Below are positions 35,370-47,180 of a DNA stretch of 64,000 bases, piece after piece. How positions within the stretch are numbered: the stretch's first letter is position 1; each line of letters begins with the position of its first letter. A model generated the notes under the pieces. The model was not told where the DNA came from. It saw nothing but the letters and a program-made list of their open reading frames with translations, and did no database searches. Source of the stretch: Caprella mutica (taxonomy: Eukaryota; Arthropoda; Malacostraca; Amphipoda; Caprellidae); contig CANNZV010000948.1 of the NCBI GenBank assembly GCA_947561585.1, forward strand, positions 124,001 to 188,000. The letters run 5' to 3'. Position numbers and translations under genes: made by a program.

Positions 35370-36407
35370 GTCTCATGTTTTTGCAATCAAGAAATGTAGA
35401 TAAAACAATTATATCCCCCTCCATCGTAGTCAGGTATGTAATTTATTTAATTTGAAACCATTTAAGAGCTATATTGGAGGATTTACAAATATTAATACCC
35501 TCAATAATTATTACGCTTCACTTGATATTTCATCATTTATTGTGGTATATTAAAGCCCATATACGTCAAATATGAAACATTATATCATTTATCTGAATGA
35601 TATAATTACCCTATAAGATTTTGTCGATTATGAAATAACTCTGAAGCGACAGATTCAAGCATGTATATTGTACACTGTACACTTTGTTACAGTCAAGGAA
35701 ATACAGTCATTTTTCCAATCCTCAAAAATAGAAATGCACATATTTATTTTAAAATAGATCTGGCTTCACAATAACAAATTTTTAAGATTCGTAAAGTGAT
35801 AAGGAAATTAGCAAAACAATTGTTTTATTTATATTGGGATCATGCAGTGACTCTTTCTCTTCTAGTACATGAACAGTGAACACCGTGTCTATTTTCTATG
35901 ATAAGGAATCGTTACAGTGACTCTTTTCTCTGATAGTACATCATCACAGTGACTCTATTCTCTCACATTTCCTTCTCCAAACCAGAAATATGTTAGTCCG
36001 AGTCACAGGCCATAAGTCTTGTTATTCGATATTGTTCATGCATCATAACATGGCACACATGTCTGCCTTAAATTGACTGCAATATCCTCAGGATGTCGTC
36101 ATGATGGGAAATTTAGAGCTACTTCATCTTAGTCTGAGGAGATAATATTGAAACACGATGTTCATTTGTTCTCCTTCAATGACTAGAAACGAGTACAATT
36201 TGGATATTAAAAATTTGGATTTATTTCCCTTTCGTTGTAAATTTTCTGGTAGATGTATTACCATACTTAAAAGAAACTATCCTTTACCTTTCATATTTTG
36301 ATATCCGACTACAGTCTCAATCTATTGCTGAGCATTAAAAGTTTATTGTATCACAATGAGAGGGTCACTCTAAGTAATCTTAACTCAGATATTTTTTCTA
36401 ATTTGCG
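35370..36407. repeat. Mostly unique; three acagtgactctttctct copies at 35845-35965
   Basis: AT-rich sequence. Three copies of acagtgactcttttctct, spaced about 40-60 bp apart, lie at 35845-35965. No gene seen in the remainder. Confidence 0.6.
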
Positions 36408-37478
36408 GAAAGTTCCCTCCCCCCTCAATTCGCCGCCGGAAAAATCTCGCACTCAATGCACCGCCACTCAATTCACCGCAAAAACAATTTAATACAAAAT
36501 GTAACAATGATATGAAAAATTATAGCAATAATAAGGAACTAAATAGAAATGATTTAAGTTTAAAATACAGGCTACTGAAAAAAATGAAAAAAAAGAAAGA
36601 AAGAAAAAAGAAAAGAGAAAATTTAATTAATATTAGCTACTGAAAATATGAAATTGAAATGATATTTTATTATGAATATATGAAATTGTATATAATTACT
36701 GAATATATCAATCAATATATTATTACTGAAGGCATTGAAATAATATATTATTACTGAACATATGAAATAATATAAATTAAGTAACGATTGTAGTTTCGAA
36801 ATTAATTTCTTTTTGGGGTAGTGTTTGGTTATAGTATTGTGTGTGCGCGGTACATTTCCTTCAGAGGCTCAAGATTCCTTGGTTATTTCGAAGATGCGTG
36901 GCTTGGACACCCGGTCAGATGAGAACATCGTAGGTGTACTAAATTTTCTTTAGAAATGTAGAACGTATATATTCTTTTTAAAGAAATTAGGCCAAAAAAC
37001 AACAATTATGTCGAAGGGTGTCATGGGGCTTTTAATGAACAAATGACTTAGGTACATCCAAATATATAGAAATTTTTTGACTGCTTCAAGCAAGAGCAAA
37101 AACTAACCGAAATCAAAATTGAACAATTAGTTGCTTTCGAAATGAATACCGAATGATGGAAGGTCTACCCTTAAATTGCTGCTCGTTTACAAAGACTAGT
37201 GTTGGCCTACGATGAAATTTTTTTATGTCCTAAAATATGTACGATTATAGGCATTATAATACATTGTTTCCTATTAGCATTTAATTTTGAATATTTTATA
37301 TATCCATTATAATAAATGCATCCAGTTGTCAAACCTTTTATTACCCTTAATGAAAGAGGAATATCAATAAACATAACTTGAATTGAAATTTACATATATG
37401 CAGTGAATTGAGTTGCGTTGAATTGAGTTGCGGTGAACTTTTTATGCGGTTAATTGAGTGTGAGGAACTTTCCGGCTA
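36408..37478. mobile_element. Foldback-type element, CACTCAATTCACCGC arms, with MULE remnant (copy C)
   Basis: The left arm (36408-36488) reads gcggaaagttccctcc, then cactcaattcaccgc-like units. The right arm (37396-37478) is the inverted form, ending gaggaactttccgg. Arms are ~80 bp and the interior ~900 bp. The interior holds a decayed MULE transposase C-terminus. Of the foldback elements in this window, only this one has recognisable coding sequence. Confidence 0.8.
36884..37226 (+). pseudogene. MULE-type transposase C-terminal remnant
   Basis: A single frame with six stops keeps the order of motifs typical of MULE transposases in animals. It has YFEDAWLGHP (usual form YFEDTxIGRP), then NVY, then NNNYVEGCHGAFNEQM (usual NNxVEGWHRAFN), HPNI.KFFDCFKQEQ, LTEIKIEQLVA and AARLQRLVLAYDE. 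The catalytic core that should lie upstream is missing. The consistent frame over ~110 codons argues for descent by point mutation without many indels. Its place between inverted minisatellite arms links the foldback family to MULEs. Confidence 0.75.
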
Positions 37479-39346
37479 TGATCTTATCTGTTTGATAATT
37501 GTATTTGTCGATAAGCTTAGAGTGAATTTTGTCATATTAATCAAATGACTTTAATAAAGCGAAATGGGAAGTATTTCTTTAAATAAGAAAATTGTATTAT
37601 TACTCTACCTATAAACAATTAATTTTATTATATTTCATGTATGAATCCGTATAATTCATCCTTTAAATTCAGAGTTGTTATATTACTGATTTTATTCATT
37701 CATTTTAGATAGGTTCAGTCAGAGTACATGTAATTTGTGTGATTTCGTGAGCTCTCTGTGATAAAATGAGAAAAAAACAAATTGAGTGACTTCCTTATGT
37801 ATTTAACTGACAAAATTCAAAACAAAATATGAATGACCGAGATTCAGAATATTACAGAATTGAAGAGAATATAAAACAAATAGGGAAAGAAAAATGTATG
37901 AAGGATAAAAAGAATTGTAGAAAGCGAATAAAAAAGATTTTATAAATCACGACGGATGATTTAAATTTTAGTTTCATAGTATAATAGAAGTGTAACGCTT
38001 TAATATCATTATTAAAACAATTATTTGGATAGAAGCATACGGCTAGGATAAAAGAAATCACGATAACAGAATCACTGATAAACAAAATTATAAGTAACTG
38101 AAAAAGGAAAAAAAACAGAAGATCTGGATAATCGAAGAGTATGATAACAGAAAATAAACAATCCGATTAAAAATATATGCGACACTGAAAAAGTTGATAT
38201 ATATATTCAAATTCAGGATTTTTGAAAAATATCATTGAATTATTGGGATATCCTGCAAATGATGTTGAATAACTAAAAAATTAAAGCTATTTTTTCTGAA
38301 ATCATGATTATTTTGTTAATCAATCATTTGTAAAAAAAAGTTAAACAGCTAATACATTAGTAATATATACCTTTCTTCAATAATATATCTTTCTATTCAA
38401 AATCTTAAACGCTATATAATTATATTCTTTCATTGTTGAGATTGATATTGTATTTAAAATCTCAAGCTGGTCATATTTTCATCTATTTTGTCTAAATATG
38501 GTAGATATTTAGCTATACTTATCGTATGAGTATTTGGAAAAACATTTATTCGTATAAAAAAATATTGAATATTATTGATTTGAAAATTTGATAATAATAA
38601 GGAAATTTATAGATTATCTGAATACTTAGCTGAAACAGTGAAAAGTTCAATATTTTAAAATAACAAACTATAAATCAAAAGAAAAGTTAGTGTCATCAAA
38701 ATACCAAGAGAAAGAAAATTATTGCAGGTTTAAGGAGATTATAGTTGACCCTAACTTTAATTCTCTATTTCACTCTGTTACTTTCTCCCTGTTTAGTCAC
38801 GTACGTAACTGCCCATTCATTCCTCTCTATTTCAAATTAGTTAGAGAGGGTAGGTAGTCCTCATCATCACTCGCTGTGTTTACACTACGTGTCTTGAGGA
38901 CTGGAATTATTGTTGTCCCGTCTAGAAAATACGAAATAAGGAAACCTGTTGAATTCAATTGTTGAATTTAAACTCTCAAATATGTATTATTCATTGTAAA
39001 GAGAAAATTATTCGACATCTATTAACACACAGAAGGAGATATGTTTGTTCTGAGAGCTTCTTTATTTTCAGGATCAGTTTTAAACGTTTCTAAACGTAAA
39101 TATTATATTTTTCTGTATATTCATATATCCGTCAGTTTATATTTTTTTATTGGTGAATTAGCAACTAAATTTTCAACACAATTTTTAATTCTTTAAAATA
39201 AAAGCAATTATAATGTTATAGTGAATAATATAAATAAAGTTCAGGTCTATTTCTCTGCCATTTTAGAATAATAAATGCAAATAGATTGAGTTTTAAGAAA
39301 GATTGAAAACTAAATACATTTGTTTCATTATCTTAGTTCATTAAAA
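37479..39346. other. No gene seen
   Basis: About 1.9 kb of AT-rich sequence. No supported ORF or repeat array. Confidence 0.55.
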
Positions 39347-39348
39347 TA

Positions 39349-40340
39349 CCGTGTGACTCAAAAAAAGAGGGCGAAAATAAAATCCCTTCAACTCTAAAAC
39401 TAAACAACGTAGGAAATTAAAACTAAGACCATATAATAAGGCAAATCCTGAAGTTTTGTTTAGTTTTTAGCAATTGTTCAAAAAGCCCACCTTGTTGTTC
39501 AATACAAAGAACTATCCCCTTTTTAAAATGATTGATTACTTTCGCTAAAGTGTCTTGATTGATTGATGCGATTACTTCTTGAATGAGTTGTTTTAATTCA
39601 GGAATGGATCTTGGATTGGATTTGAAGACCTTTTGTTTAACAAATCCCCAAAGAAAATAGTCCAAAGGCAAAAGGTCAGGTGATCTGACTGGCCATGGAA
39701 ACTTTGTACGGTGTGAGATAATGTTGTCTCTGAAGCGAGTTTTCAACCATTCCAATGCAGGCAAAGAAGTCTGGGGGGTTGCGCAATCTAGCTGAAACAA
39801 AACATCGAGGCTATTGTCAACATTCATAACATTACTTAACATTTCAATGTAGGCTTCACTTGTTACAGTGCGGGCATTCCCTTAGTTTGCATCTTAAAAA
39901 AAGGATGGGCCATAGATTCACTCACGCAACATCAAAAGGGAACCTTTCGGGAGTACAGCGGTTTCTTAATTACTTTCAAAACTCCAGTAGCTAACAACAT
40001 GGTTTCTTGTTCACAAAACTATCAAGATAAATATGGGACTCGTCACTAAACACTATAGTATCGAAATTTAGTGTTCCTTGATCTGTTGCCTGATTAATTT
40101 TTTGACAAAAGTGCAGTCTTCGGGCATTGTCATCATATGTATGCGTTTGTGACGACTGCATTTTGTAAGGAGTCAGTTTCAGATTTTTTCAAAGAATCCA
40201 TTATCTAAGAAAACGTTTTGATACATGAAATAAAACTTGATTTTATGCTCTTTTTAACAGTTTTTGTTTTAAGTTGATATGTTAACTATTTTTGGAGATA
40301 TAGTGATTTATTTTTCGCCCACTTTTTTTGTGTCATACGG
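39349..40340 (-). mobile_element. Tc1/mariner-type transposon, 992 bp, TA-flanked
   Basis: Left end CCGTGTGACTCAAAAAAAGA and right end the complement of CCGTATGACACAAAAAAAGT. The ~33-bp TIRs extend through gggcgaaaaataaa. TA flanks both ends (39347-39348 and 40341-40342). Transposase sense is on the minus strand. The element is shorter than an autonomous one, with the N-terminal DNA-binding region missing, so it is an internally deleted, inactive copy. Confidence 0.9.
39423..40150 (-). pseudogene. Mariner-type transposase, broken
   Basis: The C-terminal 139 codons (39842 down to 39423) are open. They contain FQLDCATPQ (second catalytic Asp; the usual form is FQQDGAPPH) and WPVRSPDLLPLDYFLWGFVKQ (third Asp), with 36 residues between the two Asp. 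Further upstream on the same strand, in a different frame, DNARRLHFCQ and VFSDESHIYLDSFVNK supply the first catalytic Asp at 40042-40044. At least one frameshift and a stop separate the two parts. The N-terminal helix-turn-helix domain is not found. The family is one common in insects and often annotated as a generic transposable-element protein. Confidence 0.85.
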
Positions 40341-40342
40341 TA

Positions 40343-40739
40343 GTTCCGCGCATGGCTTACTTAATGCACACGGCCTGATATTTCTTTTCTTAAAATAGAA
40401 GGTCAGGCTTTTTATTATACAGTATTAATTAAGGATCACATATTGACTTGCGAATCATAAATTCCGCTTCAATTGTCTTAAGATGTGAAAAATTATTATA
40501 TTTTCATGATGAAAATTGGAAACAACATCGGATGAATAATTAAAATACAAGCAAATAAAATATTCAAGATTGTCAATAAATCACTTGTCGGGAGTGCTTC
40601 ACCAATTTCCCAGATCATGATAGTCAACCAGTTTTTGGGCTGCCAAAAGATGAAAGCTTACGGAACATATGGATTAATTATCAACAGCGGTTGTTTTCAC
40701 AATGAATGAAGGAATAGGACGACACAAAATTTAATAATA
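40343..40739. other. No clear gene; may be upstream part of the P-like fragment
   Basis: Sequence from about 40560 is slightly coding-like (for example NKSLVGSASPISQIMIVNQF) but not continuous with the ORF at 40740. Not assigned. Confidence 0.35.
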
Positions 40740-41057
40740 GTGAAAAGTTTACATTTTCGTGTAAAATTAGTTTCGCACTGCAACGACATTACTATGTCAT
40801 CAGCACTCATTCAAGTTCTTCTATCGAATGTTTTTAACTTCGTTCTGACAGCCAGATTTCAAAGTGATCCCCTAGAGCGCAGATATGGACAGTGTCGTCA
40901 GATGAGCGGAGGAAGATTTCTGGTGTCATTAAAAGATCTAAATACATCAGACAAAATTTTAAAAATCAAAAGTTTTGTCCATAAAGGCTTTGGTATTGAT
41001 GACAATGTGATGATTAATCAACATATTGATTTAGAGGTTGAGAAATTGTTGACATAA
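40740..41057 (+). pseudogene. P-element/THAP9-like transposase C-terminal fragment
   Basis: A 105-codon frame ending in TAA. The central part, FVLTARFQSDPLERRYGQ then MSGGRFLVSL, followed by SDKILKIKSFV, matches my memory of the C-terminal domain of P-superfamily transposases in invertebrates. There is no THAP domain or catalytic core in the window, and no TIRs were found. The first ~15 codons look unrelated, so the true boundary is probably near 40790. The exact superfamily is uncertain. Confidence 0.5.
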
Positions 41058-41189
41058 TTCAAGGAAACGGTGCTAAATGTCAGAGGATCTATTAAACTTG
41101 AGAAGAAGAAGTATCAGACTATGTTGCTGAGAACATCGTTATGATAATGTAAGAAATACGTCAATGGATGATGTTGCTGTGGTAGGTGC

Positions 41190-42511
41190 TCAAGTAGCTC
41201 ACCAAAACTTTTCCAAAATCCATCTCCCCTCAAGTGGGAGGTACTGCATCCACATATGCTCACTGCTCCACTCCTCCTCTCCGCAAGCCCTACACTGCGC
41301 CGTTACCTCCAATTGCATCATACTCCTCCATCTTCTTATGGCAGGGTGGTGTCCTGACCGGAATCTGACCAGGTCCACCCTTCTCTTCTTTAGTCAGATT
41401 CTGCTCCCTATTCTCTCTCAGTCCCCCTAGTATCTCCTCCTAGTATCAACGCCCTGCACCGCTTCTCTCTCAGCCGTCTGTCTATCACTGATCCTCCTGT
41501 TCTTCCGTCCAACTTTACTTGTCCCTGATACATCTCTCCAACCTATTACATTCTTTTCCACCAGCTCATTGCCCTGCTGTCAACTATGTCCCAGTACACA
41601 CACTAGTTGTACCATCCTTCTCCAACTCTCGAAGCTTCCTCCTGATCTGTCTCTGCTCCAGTTCCTCATTGTCCTCCTGCAACGCATCCACTAAGGATCT
41701 GCTGCCGATTACCACCACCGCTCTACTTAAATCCTCATCCAGCAGTCCGCATATTGTTTCACTCATCGCCTTCCTATCGGTACTAAAACTCATGCACCAG
41801 GCACCCGCTGGTAAGGCCCACTACTCAACCGTTACCTCTCTCCCTCTCACCATCATTCCACCCCCACCCAACTTCACTCCCCCTTCACTGATTCGTCTGT
41901 GTATACAATCAAGTCCAGCCGTCCACACAGGTCCAACACCTCCTTAGCCTCTCCTCTGGTGAGTCATACCTCCTCGTTTCTGAGTCACACTTCCAAGGCA
42001 AGCCCCCTTCATCATCTTCTCTCCTGCTATTCCATCTCTCAATTCCCTCCATTAATGTCTCAAGCGCTTTCCTACTCACCCATGCGCTCTCCTACTCCGC
42101 ATACTTTGAGCCCTTTGCCCCTTTTCCAGATTAGTTTTGGAGAGCCATGAAGCACATGATGTACTGACGTTTTCTACCACGCTTCGCTGTGTCACTGAAA
42201 ATTTTCATGGCATCCTCTTTTATTCAGCCACAGCTTGTTTCCGCTACCCTGCTCAATAACCCGTTCCTACTCTTCATATTCTCCGTCACCTCTTCCACGT
42301 GTCTTCCAAAAGTGAGTCTTCTGTTATGTGTGACCCCAAGCAACCCCTGGTTGTCATTCATTCTGAGAAGCTCCTCTCCAATCCTCACTTTCGGTGTCCA
42401 TCCAGACTCAGATGGGACTGTGGAGTAGAGGCAGATTCTGCATTTACTCGTACTGAGCTCCAGGACCTTTGATTTGAAAGGATAATATTTCAAGAAATGA
42501 CTAAGCTGCAA
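41190..42511 (-). pseudogene. Non-LTR retrotransposon 3' fragment (RT end, RNase H, zinc knuckle)
   Basis: Reading the minus strand from 42511 downward: an RT end with TPKVRIGEELLR and QGLLGVTHNRRLTFGRHVEEV (42511-42224). Next comes an RNase H part with DLSRAVVVIGSRSLVDAL (41793-41584), where the usual second Asp (SDSRSL) is Gly. Last is a tail with VDLVRFRSGHHPAIRRWR and a CRACGEEEWSSEHMWMQY knuckle (41396-41217) whose final Cys is replaced by Tyr. The pieces lie in different frames. The order and motifs suit an Ingi/Vingi- or Jockey-related LINE with an RNase H domain. It is 5' truncated, as LINEs usually are. It is visibly more GC-rich than its surroundings. Confidence 0.75.
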
Positions 42512-42868
42512 CCGGCAGCTTTAACAGTTTTGCTTTTGCTGTCACGTCACACGTGGTGGTCTGACTTTTGCTTCTGAGGAATTTAGAGATGAGTTGTGCA
42601 GAGATAATTCTGGGAACTTTGGGTAGGACCAAAATTTTCTGTGAATCACATCAAAAAGTTAATTCATCTCGAGTGGATAGAATGATCACTAATAATTGTA
42701 TCAGGTTTTTAGATATTTTTATTTATATATTGGTAGTTAATCCATGACTGTATTGAATAGCAATATATAAACTACGTAATGATGTTCGAATACTATATGT
42801 ACAGCTCTCAGCTTACCTATGTAGTAATACTGGCAACCCAGAACTCACAAAGAGGGAGGTAGCTCTAT
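42512..42868. other. No gene seen
   Basis: Unique sequence between the LINE fragment and the next inverted repeat. Confidence 0.5.
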
Positions 42869-43484
42869 GTCAAGTTCCATTCTATCCAGTACCTACTGAT
42901 TTGATCACTAAAATTTGTAGTCTGTCTTTGATTCAAATCTTGGCATCTCAGTTCTTCAATGAAAGTGTGAACAGATATAGCACTCTCTCTTTCAATTGTC
43001 AATCACGCTGCAAAAGCTTCAGTAACTAATTTAATCTCCCTTTCTACCGTAGTAACTGGTAGATATCCTTCGAACTCTTCCATTTTGTGTTGAGTTCTTG
43101 ATCTGCTACCTGAATTGTTGATCTGTCAGCTACTACGAAATAATCTTTTGTATAGTGTATAAGGTGAACCAATTTCTGAATCACTATAGTCTCGAAAATG
43201 CTATCTGACATAAGGTTGGCATAATTAATTAAAAGTGGAGATAAACCTGGTGGATTAATCCCCAATTATCTTGCTATTTCAAAGCGGTAAAAAGACGGAA
43301 TAAAAAAACTTAGCGAAGCTTCTGCAACTTGATTGGGAATTGTGAGAAAGACAGATAAATCCGTCCACACATCCATTCAAGAACTGAGATGCAAATATTT
43401 AAATTAAAGAAAGACTACAAATTATAATGATCAAATCTTTCAGCCACAGTAGGAAGGTAGGGGTTGGATAGAGTGGAACTTGAC
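42869..43484. mobile_element. 616-bp inverted-repeat element
   Basis: Arms of ~110 bp (42869-42976 and 43363-43484) are inverted copies. The left arm contains gtcaagttccattctatcca, gatttgatcactaaaatttg and catctcagttcttcaatga; the right arm has the complements with mismatches. The right arm is slightly longer because of a small indel. No target duplication was identified. Confidence 0.7.
43044..43265 (-). CDS. Unrecognised 73-codon ORF inside the inverted repeat
   Basis: Between the arms on the minus strand, the frame includes GLSPLLINYANLMSDSIFET and VVADRSTIQVADQELN. Residue composition is protein-like compared with nearby random frames. I do not recognise it. It may be a captured gene fragment or part of an unidentified transposon protein. 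The predicted start codon is arbitrary. Confidence 0.25.
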   Translation of the reverse strand: MGINPPGLSPLLINYANLMSDSIFETIVIQKLVHLIHYTKDYFVVADRSTIQVADQELNTKWKSSKDIYQLLR

Positions 43485-46205
43485 ACTATAAATTAAATTA
43501 TGATAACTATACTAGCTGAACTCTATTGAAGTTGATAAGATACATAATGATAGGCAGAATACCACCTTATGTTAACATCTGAACCGTTACAATTTGTGGA
43601 CATTCATTATACAGAAAATTACCAATATTGCTGCTACGCTACAGTCTGTTCTATATTATATACCGAAAATATTTCACTTCTTCTTCATATGAAGAACAAC
43701 AATAGAATCGTCAGAACAAATGCAGTTAAGTTTACTGAGTAGTTTATCAAACAAATTATAAAATACCCTATATCTTTGGATTTTTGATAAAAATAATAGT
43801 TTGTACATCTATCCTATAATAGTGTTGATTGAATATGTTCTACTTAGTTTAGTGAAAATCATTATTTCCTTCAATGATATAATATCTTAAACATTGAATT
43901 TTATTTCAGTAGTTGTATTGTTTGAAATGTTTTGAATATATATTTTTTTGCTGCTACTAAATAATTTAAACGGAAAAATATTACTTAAAATTCGACGATC
44001 TTCTTCAGATAGAGCGATTTACAATTCTATGGGGACTTGTGATAAATGTCTGTCATCTTCGAATATTTACAGGTTTTCATGTGCAGAATGTAAATAAATC
44101 TCATTTACAATCTGCATCTTTTCTTTCAATCTCATTTTGAATGCAGTCATGACGAATCTTTGAGGAGAAAAACATTCAAAATTGGGTTGAATTTTGAATA
44201 TTGTTTGGAATTTTTGAGATTATCGGCCATGATTCACAGTGACCAACGTGCAGTTCTACTTTTACGGTGTGTAACTTATGAAATATAATCAATAATTGTA
44301 CAATAATCTTTTATTTTATAATAAATCTGTTAGATTACATAATTTCTTCCTTTAGAATTACATCAATAAGTAACAAATTAACGGCAATAACAATAATCGA
44401 AGAGAATACAGAAGCATTTTTCCCGCAATCAGACCATCAATCAGGCACCTCAATGCTCAGAGTTTGCACCGGATCGTTCTCTCTCCCCAAGCATGTGGCG
44501 AGATATCGATATAAAACTCTACAGGAAAATTCTCCATCTTATGTGATCATCAATCTGGGAAGTTTTGGAAGCTGTATCAAATGGCTCCCAACTTCTGGAG
44601 ATAATTAGAATACCAATGAGTTACAAGCTATTAACCACATGGCAAAAGGAGGTACTACTGTTTTTCATATAATATATATTAGGTACCTTTTGTATTAAAG
44701 TGAAATATTCTACTCTATTAATGTAATATCATTATGTTAAATAATCAATTATAATCATAAATAAAGCTTCGAAAACTGTCATCAATTATGTTCCATTATA
44801 TTATCCTTTATTGGTTAACAAAAAAATTAGAATATTTTTTTATGAATGATTAACAATATGAATGACTGTTTAAATAGGTAAACACTGAACAATATCATCA
44901 TTATTCTCAAAAATGTAATTTGAGAAAATATTTATATGATAAAGTATTCTATTAAGCAATATATATTGCCAAATTTGTTCCTCTTCATATTATCATTACA
45001 TAAATTATTCATAAATATATCGTACAATGACTCCTATTTTCTCTATGATATAACTATATAATAAACAGAAAACATAGATGATTTTAGAGCTGTTGATTTT
45101 ATCCCTGTTCTCATATGGAAGCTTTTAATCTATAGTTTTGAAAAATCAAAATGACAAACAGTTATAATAGGAAAAAAATCAATAAAATGAAAATTGTTAT
45201 TGAAAAATAGGTGCAAAAATATTGTGATTAAGGTACTGTGCATGTACCTTGATTTGAAACATTATTTTAATATTGACTAATCTTATTTTCTATAGCGTCG
45301 TTTTTGATTAATCGAGAATATTCAGTTAATCTAAGTTATTACCTTTTTTGCTTTAGAAAAATTATCTTTAACTCTGTGAATGACTAATAATAATAATTTA
45401 ATCGGATGATAAAAATCAAAAAGCATTTCAGCGAAAAATGAACATTATTGACATATGCATATTTTGATAATTATGAACAATGCCTGAAATTTATATAACC
45501 AACAATAATAGTAAAGGTAAAAATCTATGTTTTAGTAACTCCAACTTATTATATACATAGGTATATTTATCAACATAAAGTCTGTAAAAATACAAAATAA
45601 AGACTACCTAAAAGCTCCTACACATTCATTTTCAGTAACTCAACGGACTCTTATCAGAACATTTTTAATCACAGTCTAGAACTGCAATGTTTTTTAGACA
45701 CCTGTACGTATATTCTTATTACCGCAGTCTCTTTTAACTATACATACTCACAAAAGAACACTGGTCTTGTTAGCTCTTATTTACAGTCCAACGGGTACTG
45801 CTTACAGATGCTTACCTACTGAGCAATGAATTTATGGAACTTTCAAGCAAAGACTCGTTCTCTTTTTTTTTTACTGTTATATTTTCAATACAGCTTATTA
45901 GGAGGTTTTTAATCAGAAGAGACTGAGAGGTTAATATTAAAGGTAAAGTTCAGGTAGAAGCAAAACGATAATTCAATTCAATGATTTATCTATGATGTAT
46001 TAAAAGTGTTCAATTGTAATATTTTATTTGAAGTGATCTACAATATATAAAATGATAGTATTCAAATTATAAATACAAGTACAAATAACAACAAAAAATA
46101 TAACTCGCACAATACAAATTAAACATAACATTACAAGTTCATATATTGACCGTTATATTCCGTATAATTTTCTAGTTATTTCGATGATGTGAAGAGTAAC
46201 TTTGA
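43485..46205. other. No gene seen
   Basis: About 2.7 kb of AT-rich sequence without a supported feature. Confidence 0.55.
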
Positions 46206-46208
46206 TTA

Positions 46209-46475
46209 GTGATCTACGCGAGAGTTGTATAGTGCTCTACGCGCGTAGAACCCTCAATAATTATGTAGAATACCACCAAATGTAAAGTGCTCTACGCGTG
46301 TAGATTACTATAAAAACGGCAAATCGTGACACGTAAAGTGATCTACGCGCGTAGATCACAGGCGTTGCAAGTGAGTGAAGTGAAGAGTGATCTACACGCG
46401 CCAGTGTTATGCGTAGATCATTATTCACTGTATGTGCTACAGCGTGTGAAGAGTGCTCTACGCAAGTTATGTTAC
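46209..46475. repeat. Dispersed palindromic repeats (GATCTACGCGCGTAGATC)
   Basis: Six variants of aagtGATCTACGCGCGTAGATC are spaced at 50-70 bp. One (46340-46357) is a perfect 18-bp palindrome. The others (near 46210, 46233, 46289, 46390 and 46454) are partial or carry gctctacgc. The rest of each spacer is unrelated or weakly related. The CG-rich core stands out in an AT-rich region. Confidence 0.8.
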
Positions 46476-47070
46476 GCGGCCTCTGATTGGTTGAAAATCA
46501 TTTTCTAAAAATATTGCTCATTCATTGAAAACTATTTCAATGGTGGACTGTGATAGATGTAACTATAAAAAAATTAGCTTTTGATTGAGATTATAAATGT
46601 AAATTATTGTCAAAAAAAAATATAGTTTATAATGAAAAATTTATGTACGGAGAATTATCATTTTTCTTTCAATTATTATTATACTTTTTTAAATATTTAG
46701 TGATAACATATTTCATAAATATTTATTGTTTATATTAATAACTAGACAGCTTGTCAGCTTCTCCAATATTGATCTCACAGGAGAATATTTGAACATTTTT
46801 TAAATATTTTTTAAATTTTGAATATAAGTTTCAACGAATAGGAGTCAATTTATTTCAATTACTACTGGTTCAAGCTGAATTATTACAATTTTTGTCGCAA
46901 AATGTTATGTTTAAAAAGGATTTATCTCATTATTAACCTTAAATATGAACTCCTACTAGTTTATTATATTTAGCTTTTACTAAAAATTTTATCAGAGATA
47001 ATGTACTACTAAATATGTTAATATATATAATTATTACTAAATATACTGAGAATAAAAATGAATGCAACTC
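46476..47070. other. No gene seen
   Basis: AT-rich sequence without a supported feature. Confidence 0.5.
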
Positions 47071-47074
47071 AACA

Positions 47075-47180
47075 ATCACCATACAACTCACTACTCACCA
47101 TACAACTCATTACTCACCATACAACTCACTACTCACCATTCAACTCATTACTCACCATACAACTCACTATTCACCATACA
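47075..47180. repeat. 18-bp minisatellite (caactcactactcaccata)
   Basis: Six near-identical units of tactcaccatacaactcat. Little divergence, so recent expansion. Confidence 0.9.

Noticed and set aside
46209..46475. CRISPR-like array
   Set aside because: The sequence is eukaryotic, the repeats are partial palindromes of variable completeness, and no cas genes are present.
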